Positions 24,648-33,722 of a stretch of 64,000 bases of DNA are shown here, piece by piece (positions within the stretch are counted from its first letter, which is position 1; each line of letters opens with the position of its first letter). The stretch covers positions 992,001 to 1,056,000 of the forward strand of contig NZ_WACG01000001.1 in assembly GCF_009193255.1 (NCBI RefSeq), in the 5' to 3' direction. Made by a program: the position numbers and the translations under genes. The notes beneath the pieces are model-generated. The model saw only the letters and a list, made by a program, of their open reading frames with translations. It was not told the origin of the DNA and ran no database searches. This stretch comes from Arthrobacter koreensis (GTDB lineage: Bacteria; Actinomycetota; Actinomycetes; Actinomycetales; Micrococcaceae).

Positions 24648-25573
24648 TGAACTCCAACTCCCGCCTCCGCCGGCTGGCAGCGTTGCCGGCCGCCGCGCTC
24701 CTGCTCTCGCTCACCGCCTGCTCCGGCACCGCGGCGTCCAATAACAGCAAACCCGTAGTCCTGACCACCTTCACCGTGCTGGCGGACATGGCCGAGAACG
24801 TCGCCGGCGACCATCTCCAGGTCGAATCCATCACCAAGGCCGGCGCCGAGATCCACGGCTACGAACCCACCCCGGGAGATATCCGCAAAGCCTCCGGGGC
24901 AGACCTCATTCTGGACAACGGCATGAACCTCGAGGCCTGGTTCGAACAGTTCACCGCAGGCCTCGACGTTCCCCGGGTGACGGTAAGCGACGGCATTGAC
25001 CCGGTGGACATCGCCGAGGACGCCTACCAGGGCCTGCCCAACCCGCACGCCTGGATGTCCCCGCTGAACGCCCAGGTCTATGTGGACAACATGGCGGAGG
25101 CCTTCGCCGAGCTCGATCCGGACAACGCGGAAGCCTTCCGCTCCAACGCCGAGGGCTACAAGCAGGAACTGCAGGCCGTCCAGGACGAACTGGTCACCGA
25201 ACTCGGCACCCTGCCGGAACACCAGCGCGCACTGGTCACCTGCGAAGGGGCATTTTCCTACCTCGCCCGCGACGCAGGTCTTCGCGAGCGCTACATCTGG
25301 GCGGTCAACGCCGAGCAGCAGGCCACCCCGCAGCAGATCGCCGCCGCCATCGAATTCGTCCGGGCGAACCGGGTTCCCGCCGTCTTCTGCGAGTCCACCG
25401 TCTCCGACGCCCCAATGCAGCAGGTGGTAGGGGCCACCGGCGCCGCGTTCGGCGGTGTCCTGTACGTCGACTCGCTCTCCGAGGAGGACGGCCCGGTGCC
25501 CACATACCTCGACCTGATCCGGCACGACACCCGGACCATCATCAGCGCGCTCACCGCGACCGGTGCACAGTGA
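24647..25573 (+). CDS. mntA: Mn/Fe ABC transporter substrate-binding lipoprotein
   Basis: Cluster A-I metal-binding lipoprotein, 308 aa. The signal peptide ends in lipobox LTAC with C25 as lipid anchor. Predicted metal ligands are H70 (GAEIHGYEP), H134 (PNPHAWMSP), E200 (VTCEGAFSYL) and D275 (LYVDSLSEE). The His-His-Glu-Asp set is that of Mn/Fe binders such as PsaA, unlike the His third ligand of zinc binders. The start at 24647 is fixed by the leaderless promoter; the TTG at 24611 lies inside the operator. First gene of mntABC. Confidence 0.93.
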   Translation: MNSNSRLRRLAALPAAALLLSLTACSGTAASNNSKPVVLTTFTVLADMAENVAGDHLQVESITKAGAEIHGYEPTPGDIRKASGADLILDNGMNLEAWFEQFTAGLDVPRVTVSDGIDPVDIAEDAYQGLPNPHAWMSPLNAQVYVDNMAEAFAELDPDNAEAFRSNAEGYKQELQAVQDELVTELGTLPEHQRALVTCEGAFSYLARDAGLRERYIWAVNAEQQATPQQIAAAIEFVRANRVPAVFCESTVSDAPMQQVVGATGAAFGGVLYVDSLSEEDGPVPTYLDLIRHDTRTIISALTATGAQ

Positions 25574-26334
25574 GCGCCGCACTTGAACTGGACTCCGTGA
25601 CGGTTAAGTACGACGACGTTACGGCGCTCGACGGCGTCAGCCTCACCGTCCGGCCGGGCCGGGTCTGCGGGCTGGTGGGCATGAATGGGTCCGGCAAGTC
25701 CACGCTGTTCAAGTCCCTCATGGGCCTGGTGAAGCCATCCGCCGGAACCGTCAGGCTCAGCGGGATGCCTCCTGCCAAGGCACGCAAGGCCGGCCTGGTC
25801 GCCTACGTTCCGCAGAGCGAGGCCGTGGACTGGACCTTTCCACTCAGCATCCGGGACGTGGTGATGACCGGACGCTACGGACATATGGGCCCCACACGCC
25901 GGCCGCGCCCCGCCGACCGGACCGCCGTCGCCGATGCCCTGGCACGGGTGGAACTGACCGACCTGGCTGACCGGCAGATCGGCCGCCTGTCCGGCGGACA
26001 GAAAAAGCGTGCCTTCGTGGCCCGCGGAATTGCCCAGGGGGCATCGGTGCTGCTGCTCGATGAGCCCTTCGCCGGCGTCGACAAGCGGTCAGAGGCAACC
26101 ATCACTGCCCTGCTTCGTGAACTCGCGGGGGACGGACGGACCGTCCTCGTCTCCACGCACGACCTGCATGCCCTCCCCCAGCTGGCCGATGAAGCCGTGC
26201 TGCTGATGCGCCGGGTCCTGGCGCACGGATCCCCGGACGAGGTCCTCCGGCCGGAACAGCTGGCCCGTGCGTTCGGCCTGAACGTCCTGCCGGACGGCAC
26301 ACCGGCACCCGCACCGGAAGGAGCCACCCCGTGA
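25570..26334 (+). CDS. mntB: Mn/Fe ABC transporter ATP-binding protein
   Basis: ATPase of the importer, 254 aa. Walker A GMNGSGKST, Q-loop in VPQSEAVDW, signature LSGGQKKRAFVARGI, Walker B VLLLDEPFAGVD and switch histidine in STHDLHAL are complete. GTG start overlaps the mntA stop (GTGA). VPQSEAVDWxFP after the Q-loop is typical of the manganese-type ATPases. Confidence 0.95.
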   Translation: MSAALELDSVTVKYDDVTALDGVSLTVRPGRVCGLVGMNGSGKSTLFKSLMGLVKPSAGTVRLSGMPPAKARKAGLVAYVPQSEAVDWTFPLSIRDVVMTGRYGHMGPTRRPRPADRTAVADALARVELTDLADRQIGRLSGGQKKRAFVARGIAQGASVLLLDEPFAGVDKRSEATITALLRELAGDGRTVLVSTHDLHALPQLADEAVLLMRRVLAHGSPDEVLRPEQLARAFGLNVLPDGTPAPAPEGATP

Positions 26335-27194
26335 TTGACCTGCTGGCCGAACCCCTGGCCTATGACTTCATGCTCCGCGCCCTGGCCACCGCCGTCGTCG
26401 CGTCGGTGGTGTGCGGGGTGCTGTCCTGCTGGCTGGTGCTGATTGGCTGGTCGCTCATGGGCGACGCGGTGTCCCATGCCGTGCTGCCCGGCGTCGTGCT
26501 GGCGTACGTGGCCGGTGCGCCGTTCGCGCTGGGCGCGGTGCTGTTCGGATTCCTGGCGGTGGGACTGATCGGCCTGGTGCGCGACACGAGCCGGATCAAG
26601 GAGGACGCGGCAATCGGCATCGTCTTCACCACGCTGTTCGCCGCCGGATTGGTGCTGATTTCCGTGACGCCGAGCCAGACGGACCTGAACCACATCATCT
26701 TCGGCAACCTGCTGGGCGTGAGCTCCGCGGACCTGGCGCAGGTCGCCGTCCTGGCCGCTCTGACCCTGGCCGTGCTGCTGTTCAAGCGCCGCGACTTCAC
26801 CCTGTACGCGTTCGACCCAACCCACGCCCACGCCGTCGGGCTTAATCCGCGGCTGCTCGGCGCGGCGCTGCTCGGGTTGCTGGCGCTCACCGCCGTCGTC
26901 GCGCTGCAGGCCGTGGGCGTGGTCCTGGTGGTCGCGATGCTGATCATCCCCGGCTCCACGGCCTACCTTTTGACCGACCGGTTCAGCCGCATGCTGCTGA
27001 TCGCACCGGCGCTGGCGGCGGGCTGCGCGGTGGCCGGCATCTACGCCAGCTACTACCTGGACACCGCCACCGGCCCCATGGTGGTTCTGGCACAGGGCAC
27101 GGTTTTCGCCCTGGCGTACCTTTTCAGCCCACGTCAGGGAGTGGTTGGCCGTGCGGTCGGTGCCAGGAAGCGGCGCCGTGCGGCAGCCGCCTGA
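26331..27194 (+). CDS. mntC: Mn/Fe ABC transporter permease
   Basis: Integral membrane ABC-3 family permease, 287 aa, eight to nine helices, with the early GWSLMGDAVSHAVLPGV motif that contacts the ATPase. GTG 26331 overlaps the stop of the ATPase gene. Completes the mntABC importer, expressed under the shared operator upstream of mntA. Confidence 0.94.
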   Translation: MIDLLAEPLAYDFMLRALATAVVASVVCGVLSCWLVLIGWSLMGDAVSHAVLPGVVLAYVAGAPFALGAVLFGFLAVGLIGLVRDTSRIKEDAAIGIVFTTLFAAGLVLISVTPSQTDLNHIIFGNLLGVSSADLAQVAVLAALTLAVLLFKRRDFTLYAFDPTHAHAVGLNPRLLGAALLGLLALTAVVALQAVGVVLVVAMLIIPGSTAYLLTDRFSRMLLIAPALAAGCAVAGIYASYYLDTATGPMVVLAQGTVFALAYLFSPRQGVVGRAVGARKRRRAAAA

Positions 27195-27209
27195 GCCTAT
27201 GATGGGCGC

Positions 27210-27923
27210 ATGACTTCTGTGTCCACCGGTTCCGGCTCCCAGTCCCAGACCCTGTCCCGCGGGATCCAGGCACTGGAACTCCTCGCCGAATCGGAGACGC
27301 CGCTGACCATCGCTGAGCTCTCCGCCGGCCTGGGTGTGCACCGCTCCATCGCCTACCGGATCCTGCGCACGCTGGAGGCGCACTCGCTGGTGATGCGCGA
27401 CGACGCCGGCCGGGTTTCGGCCGCACCCGGACTCGCAGCGCTGGCCCGGGGAGTGTCCCGTGACCTGCAGTCCGCCGCGCTCCCGGAGCTGACCGTGCTT
27501 GCGAATGAGCTGTCCATGACCGCGTTCATCGCGGTGTGGGACCAGCACGACTGCGTCACCCTGGTCACCGTGGAACCCCGGCACAGCCGCACTGCCCTGA
27601 TCCAGCGTCCGGGCACCCGGCACTCCTTTACCGCGGGGGCACCCGGGATCGCGATCCAGTCTGCCGTGTCCGAGGAGCACTGGAACCGGTTAGCCCCGGG
27701 CCAGCCGTACCGCGAAGAGGCCCGGCTGGCCCGGCGCCGCGGCTACGCCACCAGCCACAGCGAGGTGATCGACGGCGTGGGCTCGGTTGCCGTTCCGGTG
27801 CAGGTCCCCGGCCAGCTCCCGGCGTCCCTGTCCGTGGTGTACTTCGGCACCGGCAAGGACGACGCCGGAATCGGTGCGCGGCTGATCGAAAGTGTCCAGC
27901 AGATCGAGGCGCAGCTGCACTAG
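27210..27923 (+). CDS. IclR-family transcriptional regulator
   Basis: 237 aa. N-terminal winged HTH (residues about 14-75) with TLSRGIQALELLAESETPLT and LGVHRSIAYRILRTLE; C-terminal IclR effector domain to the end. The leaderless-type TATGAT (27198-27203) ends 6 bases before ATG 27210. It follows mntC by 15 bases but has its own -10 box, so it need not belong to the importer operon. Target unknown; the adjacent P1B-ATPase gene is a candidate. Confidence 0.9.
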   Translation: MTSVSTGSGSQSQTLSRGIQALELLAESETPLTIAELSAGLGVHRSIAYRILRTLEAHSLVMRDDAGRVSAAPGLAALARGVSRDLQSAALPELTVLANELSMTAFIAVWDQHDCVTLVTVEPRHSRTALIQRPGTRHSFTAGAPGIAIQSAVSEEHWNRLAPGQPYREEARLARRRGYATSHSEVIDGVGSVAVPVQVPGQLPASLSVVYFGTGKDDAGIGARLIESVQQIEAQLH

Positions 27924-28036
27924 GTTTCGCAGGCTTCCGGCACCGTTCGCCTTTCCGCTCCGGTTTGTAACGTTTGCTCCGCTCCGCGGCGGAGCGATCT
28001 TCCAAAGCGGAGCGATTCCGCCGCCATCTGGGTTAG

Positions 28037-28052
28037 GCAAGCATTCACTTGC
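28037..28052. promoter_or_regulatory. Inverted repeat upstream of the P1B-ATPase gene
   Basis: GCAAG (28037-28041) and CTTGC (28048-28052) around 6 bases, 36 bases before the ATPase start. Possible operator; short, so tentative. Confidence 0.3.
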
Positions 28053-28087
28053 TGGAAACTGGAGCGGAAGGGGCCTAAAACGAAAGC

Positions 28088-30052
28088 ATGGCCCATCATC
28101 ATGCGTCTACGAACACGGCAGCCGCGCGCGTAAAAACGGCGGTTCGGAACTATCCGGTTGTCGCGGCAACCGTGGTGGTGCTCATCGTCGTCCTCATCCT
28201 GTGGGGAACCGGGGCGTCCGGCCCTGCGCAGTGGATCGCCAGCCTGTACACCCTGGGGATCGTGGGCATCACCGGCTACGGCATGGTGCAGGACATTCGT
28301 CGCGGGCATTACGGCCTGGACATCCTTGCGGTCATCGCCATGCTCGCCACCGTCGCGGTGGGTGAATACATCGCGTCCCTGATCATCGTGCTGATGCTCT
28401 CCGGCGGCGAGGCGCTGGAGGACTACGCCGCCGGCCGGGCCAAGGGGGAACTCGATGCCCTGCTGGACCGTGCCCCGCAGATCGCGCACCGGCTGCCGTC
28501 CGGCGCCGACACGGGCGGGAACCCGGCCTCCGGTAAACCGGCTGCCGAACTGGCCGAGGACATTCCGGCCACCGAGGTGGCGGTGGGCGACATCCTGCTG
28601 ATCAAGCCCTCCGAAGTGGTGCCCGTCGACGGCGTGCTGCTCTCCCCCGCCGCGGCGTTCGACGAATCTTCCCTGACCGGTGAGGCGATTCCGGTCTCCC
28701 GGGCAGCCGGAGACTCGGTGATGAGCGGATCGGTCAACGGCACCCACGCGGTACGCATCCAGGCCACGGCGACGACGGCGGACAGCCAGTACCAGCGCAT
28801 CGTCGCCCTGGTGCAGGAAGCCTCGGAATCCAAGGCCCCCGTGGTGCGCCTCGCAGACCGCTTCGCAGTTCCCTTCACGATCGTCTCCCTGCTCATCGCC
28901 GGCATTGCCTGGGCGGTGTCCGGGGATCCGGTGCGGTTTGCCGAAGTGCTGGTGCTGGCCACCCCGTGCCCGCTGCTGATCGCTGCCCCCGTGGCGTTTA
29001 TGGGCGGTATGAGCCGCTCCGCCCGGCACGGCATCATCGTCAAGGGCGGCGCGGTGCTGGAGCAGCTCTCCGCCGCGAAGAGCGCCGCGTTCGACAAGAC
29101 CGGCACCCTCACCTACGGCCGTCCGGAGCTGGTCTCGGTGAACCCGGTCAACGGCTTCACGGGCGACGAGCTGCTGGGACTGGCGGCGTCGGCCGAGCAG
29201 TATTCCTCCCATGTGCTCGCAGCCTCCGTGCTGGCTGCCGCCGAGGAGCGCGGCCTTCCGGTCCAGCCTGCGGAGACCGCCCAGGAGGTGGCGACCAACG
29301 GCGTCGAAGCATTCATCGGCGGGCGGACCGTGCGCGTTGGCAAACGCCGGTTCATCGAGGAAGTGGACGGTTCAACGCAGGCCGTGGACCTCGCGCCCGG
29401 CCAGATGGTGGTGTACCTGAGTGTGGACGGGCGCTTCGCAGGCACGCTGATCCTCAGCGACACGGCCCGGGAAAACGCTGCGGCCACCCTGGAACGGCTG
29501 CGTGGGTTGGGCATCCGCGAAACCGTGATGCTCACCGGCGACGGCCAGGCCACCGCCGAGAGCATGGCCCGCGCGGTGGGCATCTCCTCGGTACGGGCCG
29601 AGCTGCTGCCGGAGGACAAGGTGAAGGCCGTGGCGGAGCTGCCGCTGCGTCCGGTGATCATGGTGGGCGACGGCGTCAACGACGCGCCCGTGCTGGCAGC
29701 CGCCGACGTCGGAATAGCCATGGGCGCCCGCGGATCGACGGCGGCAAGCGAGTCTGCTGACGCCGTGATCGTCGCGGATGACATCTCCAAGGTCGCCACC
29801 GCCATGGACATCAGCCAGCGGACCATGAAGGTGGCGCTGGGCAGCATCTGGCTGGGCATCGCGCTGAGCGTGGTACTGATGCTGGTGGCTGCTTTCGGGT
29901 ACATTCCGGCCGTAGCCGGCGCGCTCACCCAGGAACTCGTGGACCTGGCCACCATTCTCAACGCACTGCGTGCCCTGCACGGCAAGACCCTGTTCCGCCG
30001 CGCGGGCACACCCGCCGCCGTGAAGTCGGCTCCGGTTGCGGGGTCCGTGTAA
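28088..30052 (+). CDS. P1B-type heavy-metal translocating ATPase with TPC motif (P1B-5-like)
   Basis: Metal-transporting P-type ATPase, 654 aa. No N-terminal HMA domain, only MAHHH. The actuator domain has SLTGEAIPV; the membrane metal site of helix 4 is T292-P293-C294 in LATPCPLL; the phosphorylated aspartate is D336 in FDKTGTLT; the hinge is GDGVNDAPVL. Near the C-terminus the last helices carry QELVDLATILNALRAL, matching the QExxD...NAxR pattern described for subgroup P1B-5 (nickel/iron exporters such as Nia). The hemerythrin-like C-terminal domain of typical P1B-5 enzymes is absent. Metal is therefore uncertain; export of Ni, Fe or Co is plausible. Confidence 0.92.
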   Translation: MAHHHASTNTAAARVKTAVRNYPVVAATVVVLIVVLILWGTGASGPAQWIASLYTLGIVGITGYGMVQDIRRGHYGLDILAVIAMLATVAVGEYIASLIIVLMLSGGEALEDYAAGRAKGELDALLDRAPQIAHRLPSGADTGGNPASGKPAAELAEDIPATEVAVGDILLIKPSEVVPVDGVLLSPAAAFDESSLTGEAIPVSRAAGDSVMSGSVNGTHAVRIQATATTADSQYQRIVALVQEASESKAPVVRLADRFAVPFTIVSLLIAGIAWAVSGDPVRFAEVLVLATPCPLLIAAPVAFMGGMSRSARHGIIVKGGAVLEQLSAAKSAAFDKTGTLTYGRPELVSVNPVNGFTGDELLGLAASAEQYSSHVLAASVLAAAEERGLPVQPAETAQEVATNGVEAFIGGRTVRVGKRRFIEEVDGSTQAVDLAPGQMVVYLSVDGRFAGTLILSDTARENAAATLERLRGLGIRETVMLTGDGQATAESMARAVGISSVRAELLPEDKVKAVAELPLRPVIMVGDGVNDAPVLAAADVGIAMGARGSTAASESADAVIVADDISKVATAMDISQRTMKVALGSIWLGIALSVVLMLVAAFGYIPAVAGALTQELVDLATILNALRALHGKTLFRRAGTPAAVKSAPVAGSV

Positions 30053-30273
30053 CCAGGTTTGCTGCGACCCTCCTTCCCACTCCCTGTGACTGACGGGACG
30101 GATGAGGTCACATCAGTCACCCCGCGTCACGGCGCGTGGGAAGCCGGCGGGCAGTCCAGGCCCCGGATGCCGGTTCCCACGTCATAATCCTCGGATTCGT
30201 TGAAGGCCTGATCAGCGCGCGAATACGATGGCGGATCATCGCTTGAACACCGTCATGGACCCGGGAACTGAAC

Positions 30274-33174
30274 ATGTCTGCACTGATTGCGCCTGAGGGC
30301 CTGCCCCGCCCCGCTGTTTCCGCCGACGACGCCGTCCGGCTGGCCGCGGAGGTCTACGGCCTCGAAGTGGCCACGATCAGGGAACTGGGCAGCCAGCAGG
30401 ACCGGAACTTTCGGCTGACTGCCGCAGACTGGTCCCGGCAGCTCCTGAAGATCAGCAACCCGGCCTTCACACGCACGGAGATCGAAGCGCAGAACGCTGC
30501 CATGGAATGCCTGGCCGCCGCCGGATTCGCCACCCCGCTGCCGCAGCTGTCCGTCAACGGCGAACCGGTGGAAACCACTGTGCTGGGCGGGCAGGAGCAC
30601 TGCCTGCGCCTGCTGAGCTACGTGGAGGGAACCCCCGTCATAGACCGGCCGCACCTGGGACCGGCCCTGCGGTCCGCTCTTGGCGACTGGCTGGGACGGG
30701 CCAGCACGGCGCTGGCCGGGCTGGAGCACCCCGGACTGGACCGGTCCCTGCAGTGGGATCTGCGGCACGGCGAGGAGGTTGTCGCTGCACTGGTTCCCTT
30801 TGTCCGCGCCGAATGGAAACAGGACCTGCTGCTCCGGACGCTGGAGCGAATCAGCAGCACGCTGGCCCCGCTGAAGGAGCGCCTGCCAGTCCAGGCCGTG
30901 CACGGTGACCTCACGGATGACAACATCGTCTGCACTTCCGGCCCGCGCGGCAGCGTGGAGCTGACCGGAATCATCGATTTCAGCGACGCGATGTACAGCT
31001 GGCGGGTAGCCGAACTGGCCGTCGGCTGCTCCGCACTCTTCCACCACGATCCGGTCAATCCGCTCACCGTGCTCCCCATGATCCGGGCTTTCCATGCGCG
31101 GGCACCACTGTCCGACGCCGAGGTGCGGGCACTGTGGCCGCTGATCGTGCTGCGCGGGGCAGTGCTGGCGGTCAGCGGCGAACACCAGGTCACCATCGAC
31201 GCCGGCAATGACTACGCCTCCGACGCGCTGGACCGTGAATGGGCCATGTTCGAGGTCCCGGCACGGAGCGACTGGAACGCCGCCGAAGCCTCCATCCGGG
31301 CAGCGCTCGGGATGGAGCTGCCATCCCCTCCCGACACGTCAGCCTGGCTGCCGCTGGTGCCCAGCCTGCCGGTCCCGGCTCCGGTGGACTTCAGCTGGGA
31401 CAGCGAGGAGTTCAGCAACGGTTCCTGGCTGGACGGCGCAGCCGAAGAAGAACGCATCTTCGCCGAAGCCGCGGGCGCGGTGCTAACCCGGTTCGGGGAA
31501 GCCCGCCTCACCCGCGCCGCCGTGAACAGTGCCGAGGAACCGGCGAACACAGCCATCGCTGTCGAACTCCGGACCGCAGTGCCGGCGGCGGTGCACACCC
31601 CCTTCGCAGGAACCCTCTCCGCCGCACCGGACGGAACCGTCCGGCTCGAAGGCGCGGAGGCCGCCGTCGTGCTTTCCGGTGTTCAGCTGGAGGCGAGTCC
31701 CGGACCGGTGGACGCCGGGGCCCGGCTCGGAACAGCGAACCAGCTGACCGTGTGGGTGCAGCTGCCGGGTGCCTATTCCGCCGCAGAAACACCGCCCCGG
31801 TTTGTGAAGACGTCTGAGTTCCCCGGCTACGCTGCGGGTTTCCTGGATCCCTCACCCCTGTTTGGCCTCCCACCGGCCCCACCTGCAGGGGACGAAGCCC
31901 TGCTGGAGCGCCGGACGAATGCCTATGACGCCCTGCAGTCGCACTACTATGAGGCCCCGCCGCGGATCGAGCGCGGCTGGAAGGAACACCTGGTCAGCAC
32001 CTCCGGGCGGCATTACCTGGACATGGTGAACAATGTGACGTCGCTGGGGCACGGGCACCCGGTGGTCGCGGAGACCGCCGCACGGCAATGGCGGCGGCTG
32101 AACACGAACTCGCGGTTCCACTACGCCTCCGTGGCCGAACTGTCCGAACGGCTGCTGGCCAAGGTTCCAGACTCTTTCGATACCGTGCTGCTGGTCAACA
32201 GCGGCTCCGAGGCCGTGGAACTGGCGCTGCGGCTGGCCAAGGCGTTCACCGGCCGGGAAGACGTTTTGTGCGTGCACGAGTCCTATCACGGCTGGTCGCT
32301 GGGAGCCGATGCGGTTTCCACCTCTGTCTCGGACAACCCGCAGGCGCTTGAAACCCGGCCGGACTGGGTCCACATTGCCGACGCTCCGAACGCCTACCGC
32401 GGCCGGCACCGCGGTGAGGGTGCGGGCATTGCCTACGCCGCCGACGTCGTGCGCCAGCTGCAGCGCCTGCACGACGCCGGCACTCCGGTGGGCACGTTCA
32501 TCGCCGAGCCGCGCAACGGCAACGCGGGAGCAATCGGCACGCCGCCGGGTTACCTGGAGCAGGTGTACGCCGCGGTCCGCGGGCAGGGCGGGGTGAATAT
32601 CTGCGACGAGGTGCAGATGGGTTACGGACGTCTCGGCAGGCACTTCTGGGGCTTCGAGGAACACGGCGTGGTGCCGGACATCATCACCATGGCCAAAGCG
32701 ATGGGCAACGGGCACCCCCTCGGTGCGGTGATCACCCGGAAGGAAATTGCTGCGGCGCTGGCCGGCGAGGGCTCCTTCTTCTCCTCCGGCGGCGGCAGCA
32801 CACTCAGCAGCCGGATCGGCGTCACCGTGCTGGACGTGATCGAGAAGGAGCAGCTGCAGGAAAACGCCGACGCCGTGGGGCAGCTGCTGTCCCAGGGGTT
32901 CCGGGAACTGATGGACCGGCATGCGCTGATCGGTGCGGTGCACGGCATGGGCCTGTACCAGGGGGTGGAGTTTGTCCGGGACCGGCAAACACTGGAACCG
33001 GCTCCGGAGGAGACCCGGGCCATCTGCGAGCGCATGCTGGGGCTGGGCGTGATCGTGCTGCCTACGGGCGACCGGCAGAACATCCTCAAGGTCAAGCCGC
33101 CGCTGTGCTTTACGGAGGAGAGTGCTCGGTTCTTCCTGGCCATGCTGGACCGGGTGCTGGCCGAGGGCTGGTAA
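30274..33174 (+). CDS. APH-kinase / M23-like / class III aminotransferase fusion enzyme
   Basis: 966 aa three-part protein. Residues about 20-300 are an aminoglycoside-phosphotransferase/hydroxylysine-kinase fold with catalytic D212 in AVHGDLTDDN and the metal site D235 in IIDFSD. Residues about 420-510 resemble the small beta domain of M23 (lysostaphin-like) proteins, VHTPFAGTLSAAPDGTV onwards. Residues about 540-966 are a PLP-dependent class III aminotransferase, with Schiff-base lysine K808 in MAKAMGNGHPLG. In animals related separate enzymes phosphorylate hydroxylysine and then eliminate phosphate (AGPHD1 and PHYKPL), so a kinase plus phospholyase in one chain acting on an amino alcohol is the best guess. 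Confidence 0.9.
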   Translation: MSALIAPEGLPRPAVSADDAVRLAAEVYGLEVATIRELGSQQDRNFRLTAADWSRQLLKISNPAFTRTEIEAQNAAMECLAAAGFATPLPQLSVNGEPVETTVLGGQEHCLRLLSYVEGTPVIDRPHLGPALRSALGDWLGRASTALAGLEHPGLDRSLQWDLRHGEEVVAALVPFVRAEWKQDLLLRTLERISSTLAPLKERLPVQAVHGDLTDDNIVCTSGPRGSVELTGIIDFSDAMYSWRVAELAVGCSALFHHDPVNPLTVLPMIRAFHARAPLSDAEVRALWPLIVLRGAVLAVSGEHQVTIDAGNDYASDALDREWAMFEVPARSDWNAAEASIRAALGMELPSPPDTSAWLPLVPSLPVPAPVDFSWDSEEFSNGSWLDGAAEEERIFAEAAGAVLTRFGEARLTRAAVNSAEEPANTAIAVELRTAVPAAVHTPFAGTLSAAPDGTVRLEGAEAAVVLSGVQLEASPGPVDAGARLGTANQLTVWVQLPGAYSAAETPPRFVKTSEFPGYAAGFLDPSPLFGLPPAPPAGDEALLERRTNAYDALQSHYYEAPPRIERGWKEHLVSTSGRHYLDMVNNVTSLGHGHPVVAETAARQWRRLNTNSRFHYASVAELSERLLAKVPDSFDTVLLVNSGSEAVELALRLAKAFTGREDVLCVHESYHGWSLGADAVSTSVSDNPQALETRPDWVHIADAPNAYRGRHRGEGAGIAYAADVVRQLQRLHDAGTPVGTFIAEPRNGNAGAIGTPPGYLEQVYAAVRGQGGVNICDEVQMGYGRLGRHFWGFEEHGVVPDIITMAKAMGNGHPLGAVITRKEIAAALAGEGSFFSSGGGSTLSSRIGVTVLDVIEKEQLQENADAVGQLLSQGFRELMDRHALIGAVHGMGLYQGVEFVRDRQTLEPAPEETRAICERMLGLGVIVLPTGDRQNILKVKPPLCFTEESARFFLAMLDRVLAEGW

Positions 33175-33284
33175 GCCCGCACCGTCCGCAAAAATGCGTA
33201 CTGTACGCTGTCGATTCATCAGGTCACCGTGGACCAGCCGCCGTTTTCGCCTTGCAGCTGGACTGCCAGAATCCGGGAGGCACC

Positions 33285-33704
33285 ATGCGCTTGAAATTCC
33301 TCGCCGCCGCAAGCGCCGCGGCCCTGCTGCTGAGCGGCTGTTCCCAGGCCACCGCGACGGAGGAGGTCCTTACAGTTGAGGACGGCCTGCCCGTCCACCC
33401 GGCCCCGGAGACCGGTCTGGGTGCCATGGAGGGGTTTTCCTCCACCGGTGTGACAGCCACCTTCACCGCCGAAGGACCGACGGTCGCCGCGTATCTGGCC
33501 TGCGGCTCCGAGGAGGAACCCCAGGGTGAACTGCGGCTGCAGGTGACCGGTCAGGAAGCCCGCACGGTGCCCTGCGGGACCACTGAGAGCCCCACCCGCA
33601 CCCTCTTCGACAACTTCCCGCGGGGTGCCGCGTTTGATGTCACCGTCGAGTCCGTGGATAATCCGCTGTCCTTTGCGCTCGTCCTCACCGATGCCTCCCG
33701 CTAG
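33285..33704 (+). CDS. Small lipoprotein, unknown function
   Basis: 139 aa; the signal peptide ends in LLSGC with C20 as the lipid attachment site. The mature part is a compact beta-rich domain with two cysteines (LACGSEEE and TVPCGTTES) that could form a disulfide outside the membrane. GGGAGG precedes ATG 33285. A 13-base palindrome at 33196-33208 lies upstream. No family recognised. Confidence 0.82.
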   Translation: MRLKFLAAASAAALLLSGCSQATATEEVLTVEDGLPVHPAPETGLGAMEGFSSTGVTATFTAEGPTVAAYLACGSEEEPQGELRLQVTGQEARTVPCGTTESPTRTLFDNFPRGAAFDVTVESVDNPLSFALVLTDASR

Positions 33705-33722
33705 GGCAGCCATACTGGAGGC

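Noticed and set aside
28031-28052. IdeR/DtxR-type iron box upstream of the P1B-ATPase (TTAGGCAAGC...)
   Set aside because: Only the first half resembles an iron box; the second half does not form the needed palindrome. Kept only as a weak inverted repeat.
30086-30120. Terminator after the P1B-ATPase gene (GTGACTGA / TCAGTCAC)
   Set aside because: Eight-base arms with a 19-base loop and no T-run; too weak to call.
33196-33208. Palindrome GCGTAC-T-GTACGC upstream of the lipoprotein gene as an operator
   Set aside because: Perfect but only 13 bases, with no regulator or promoter element to anchor it.
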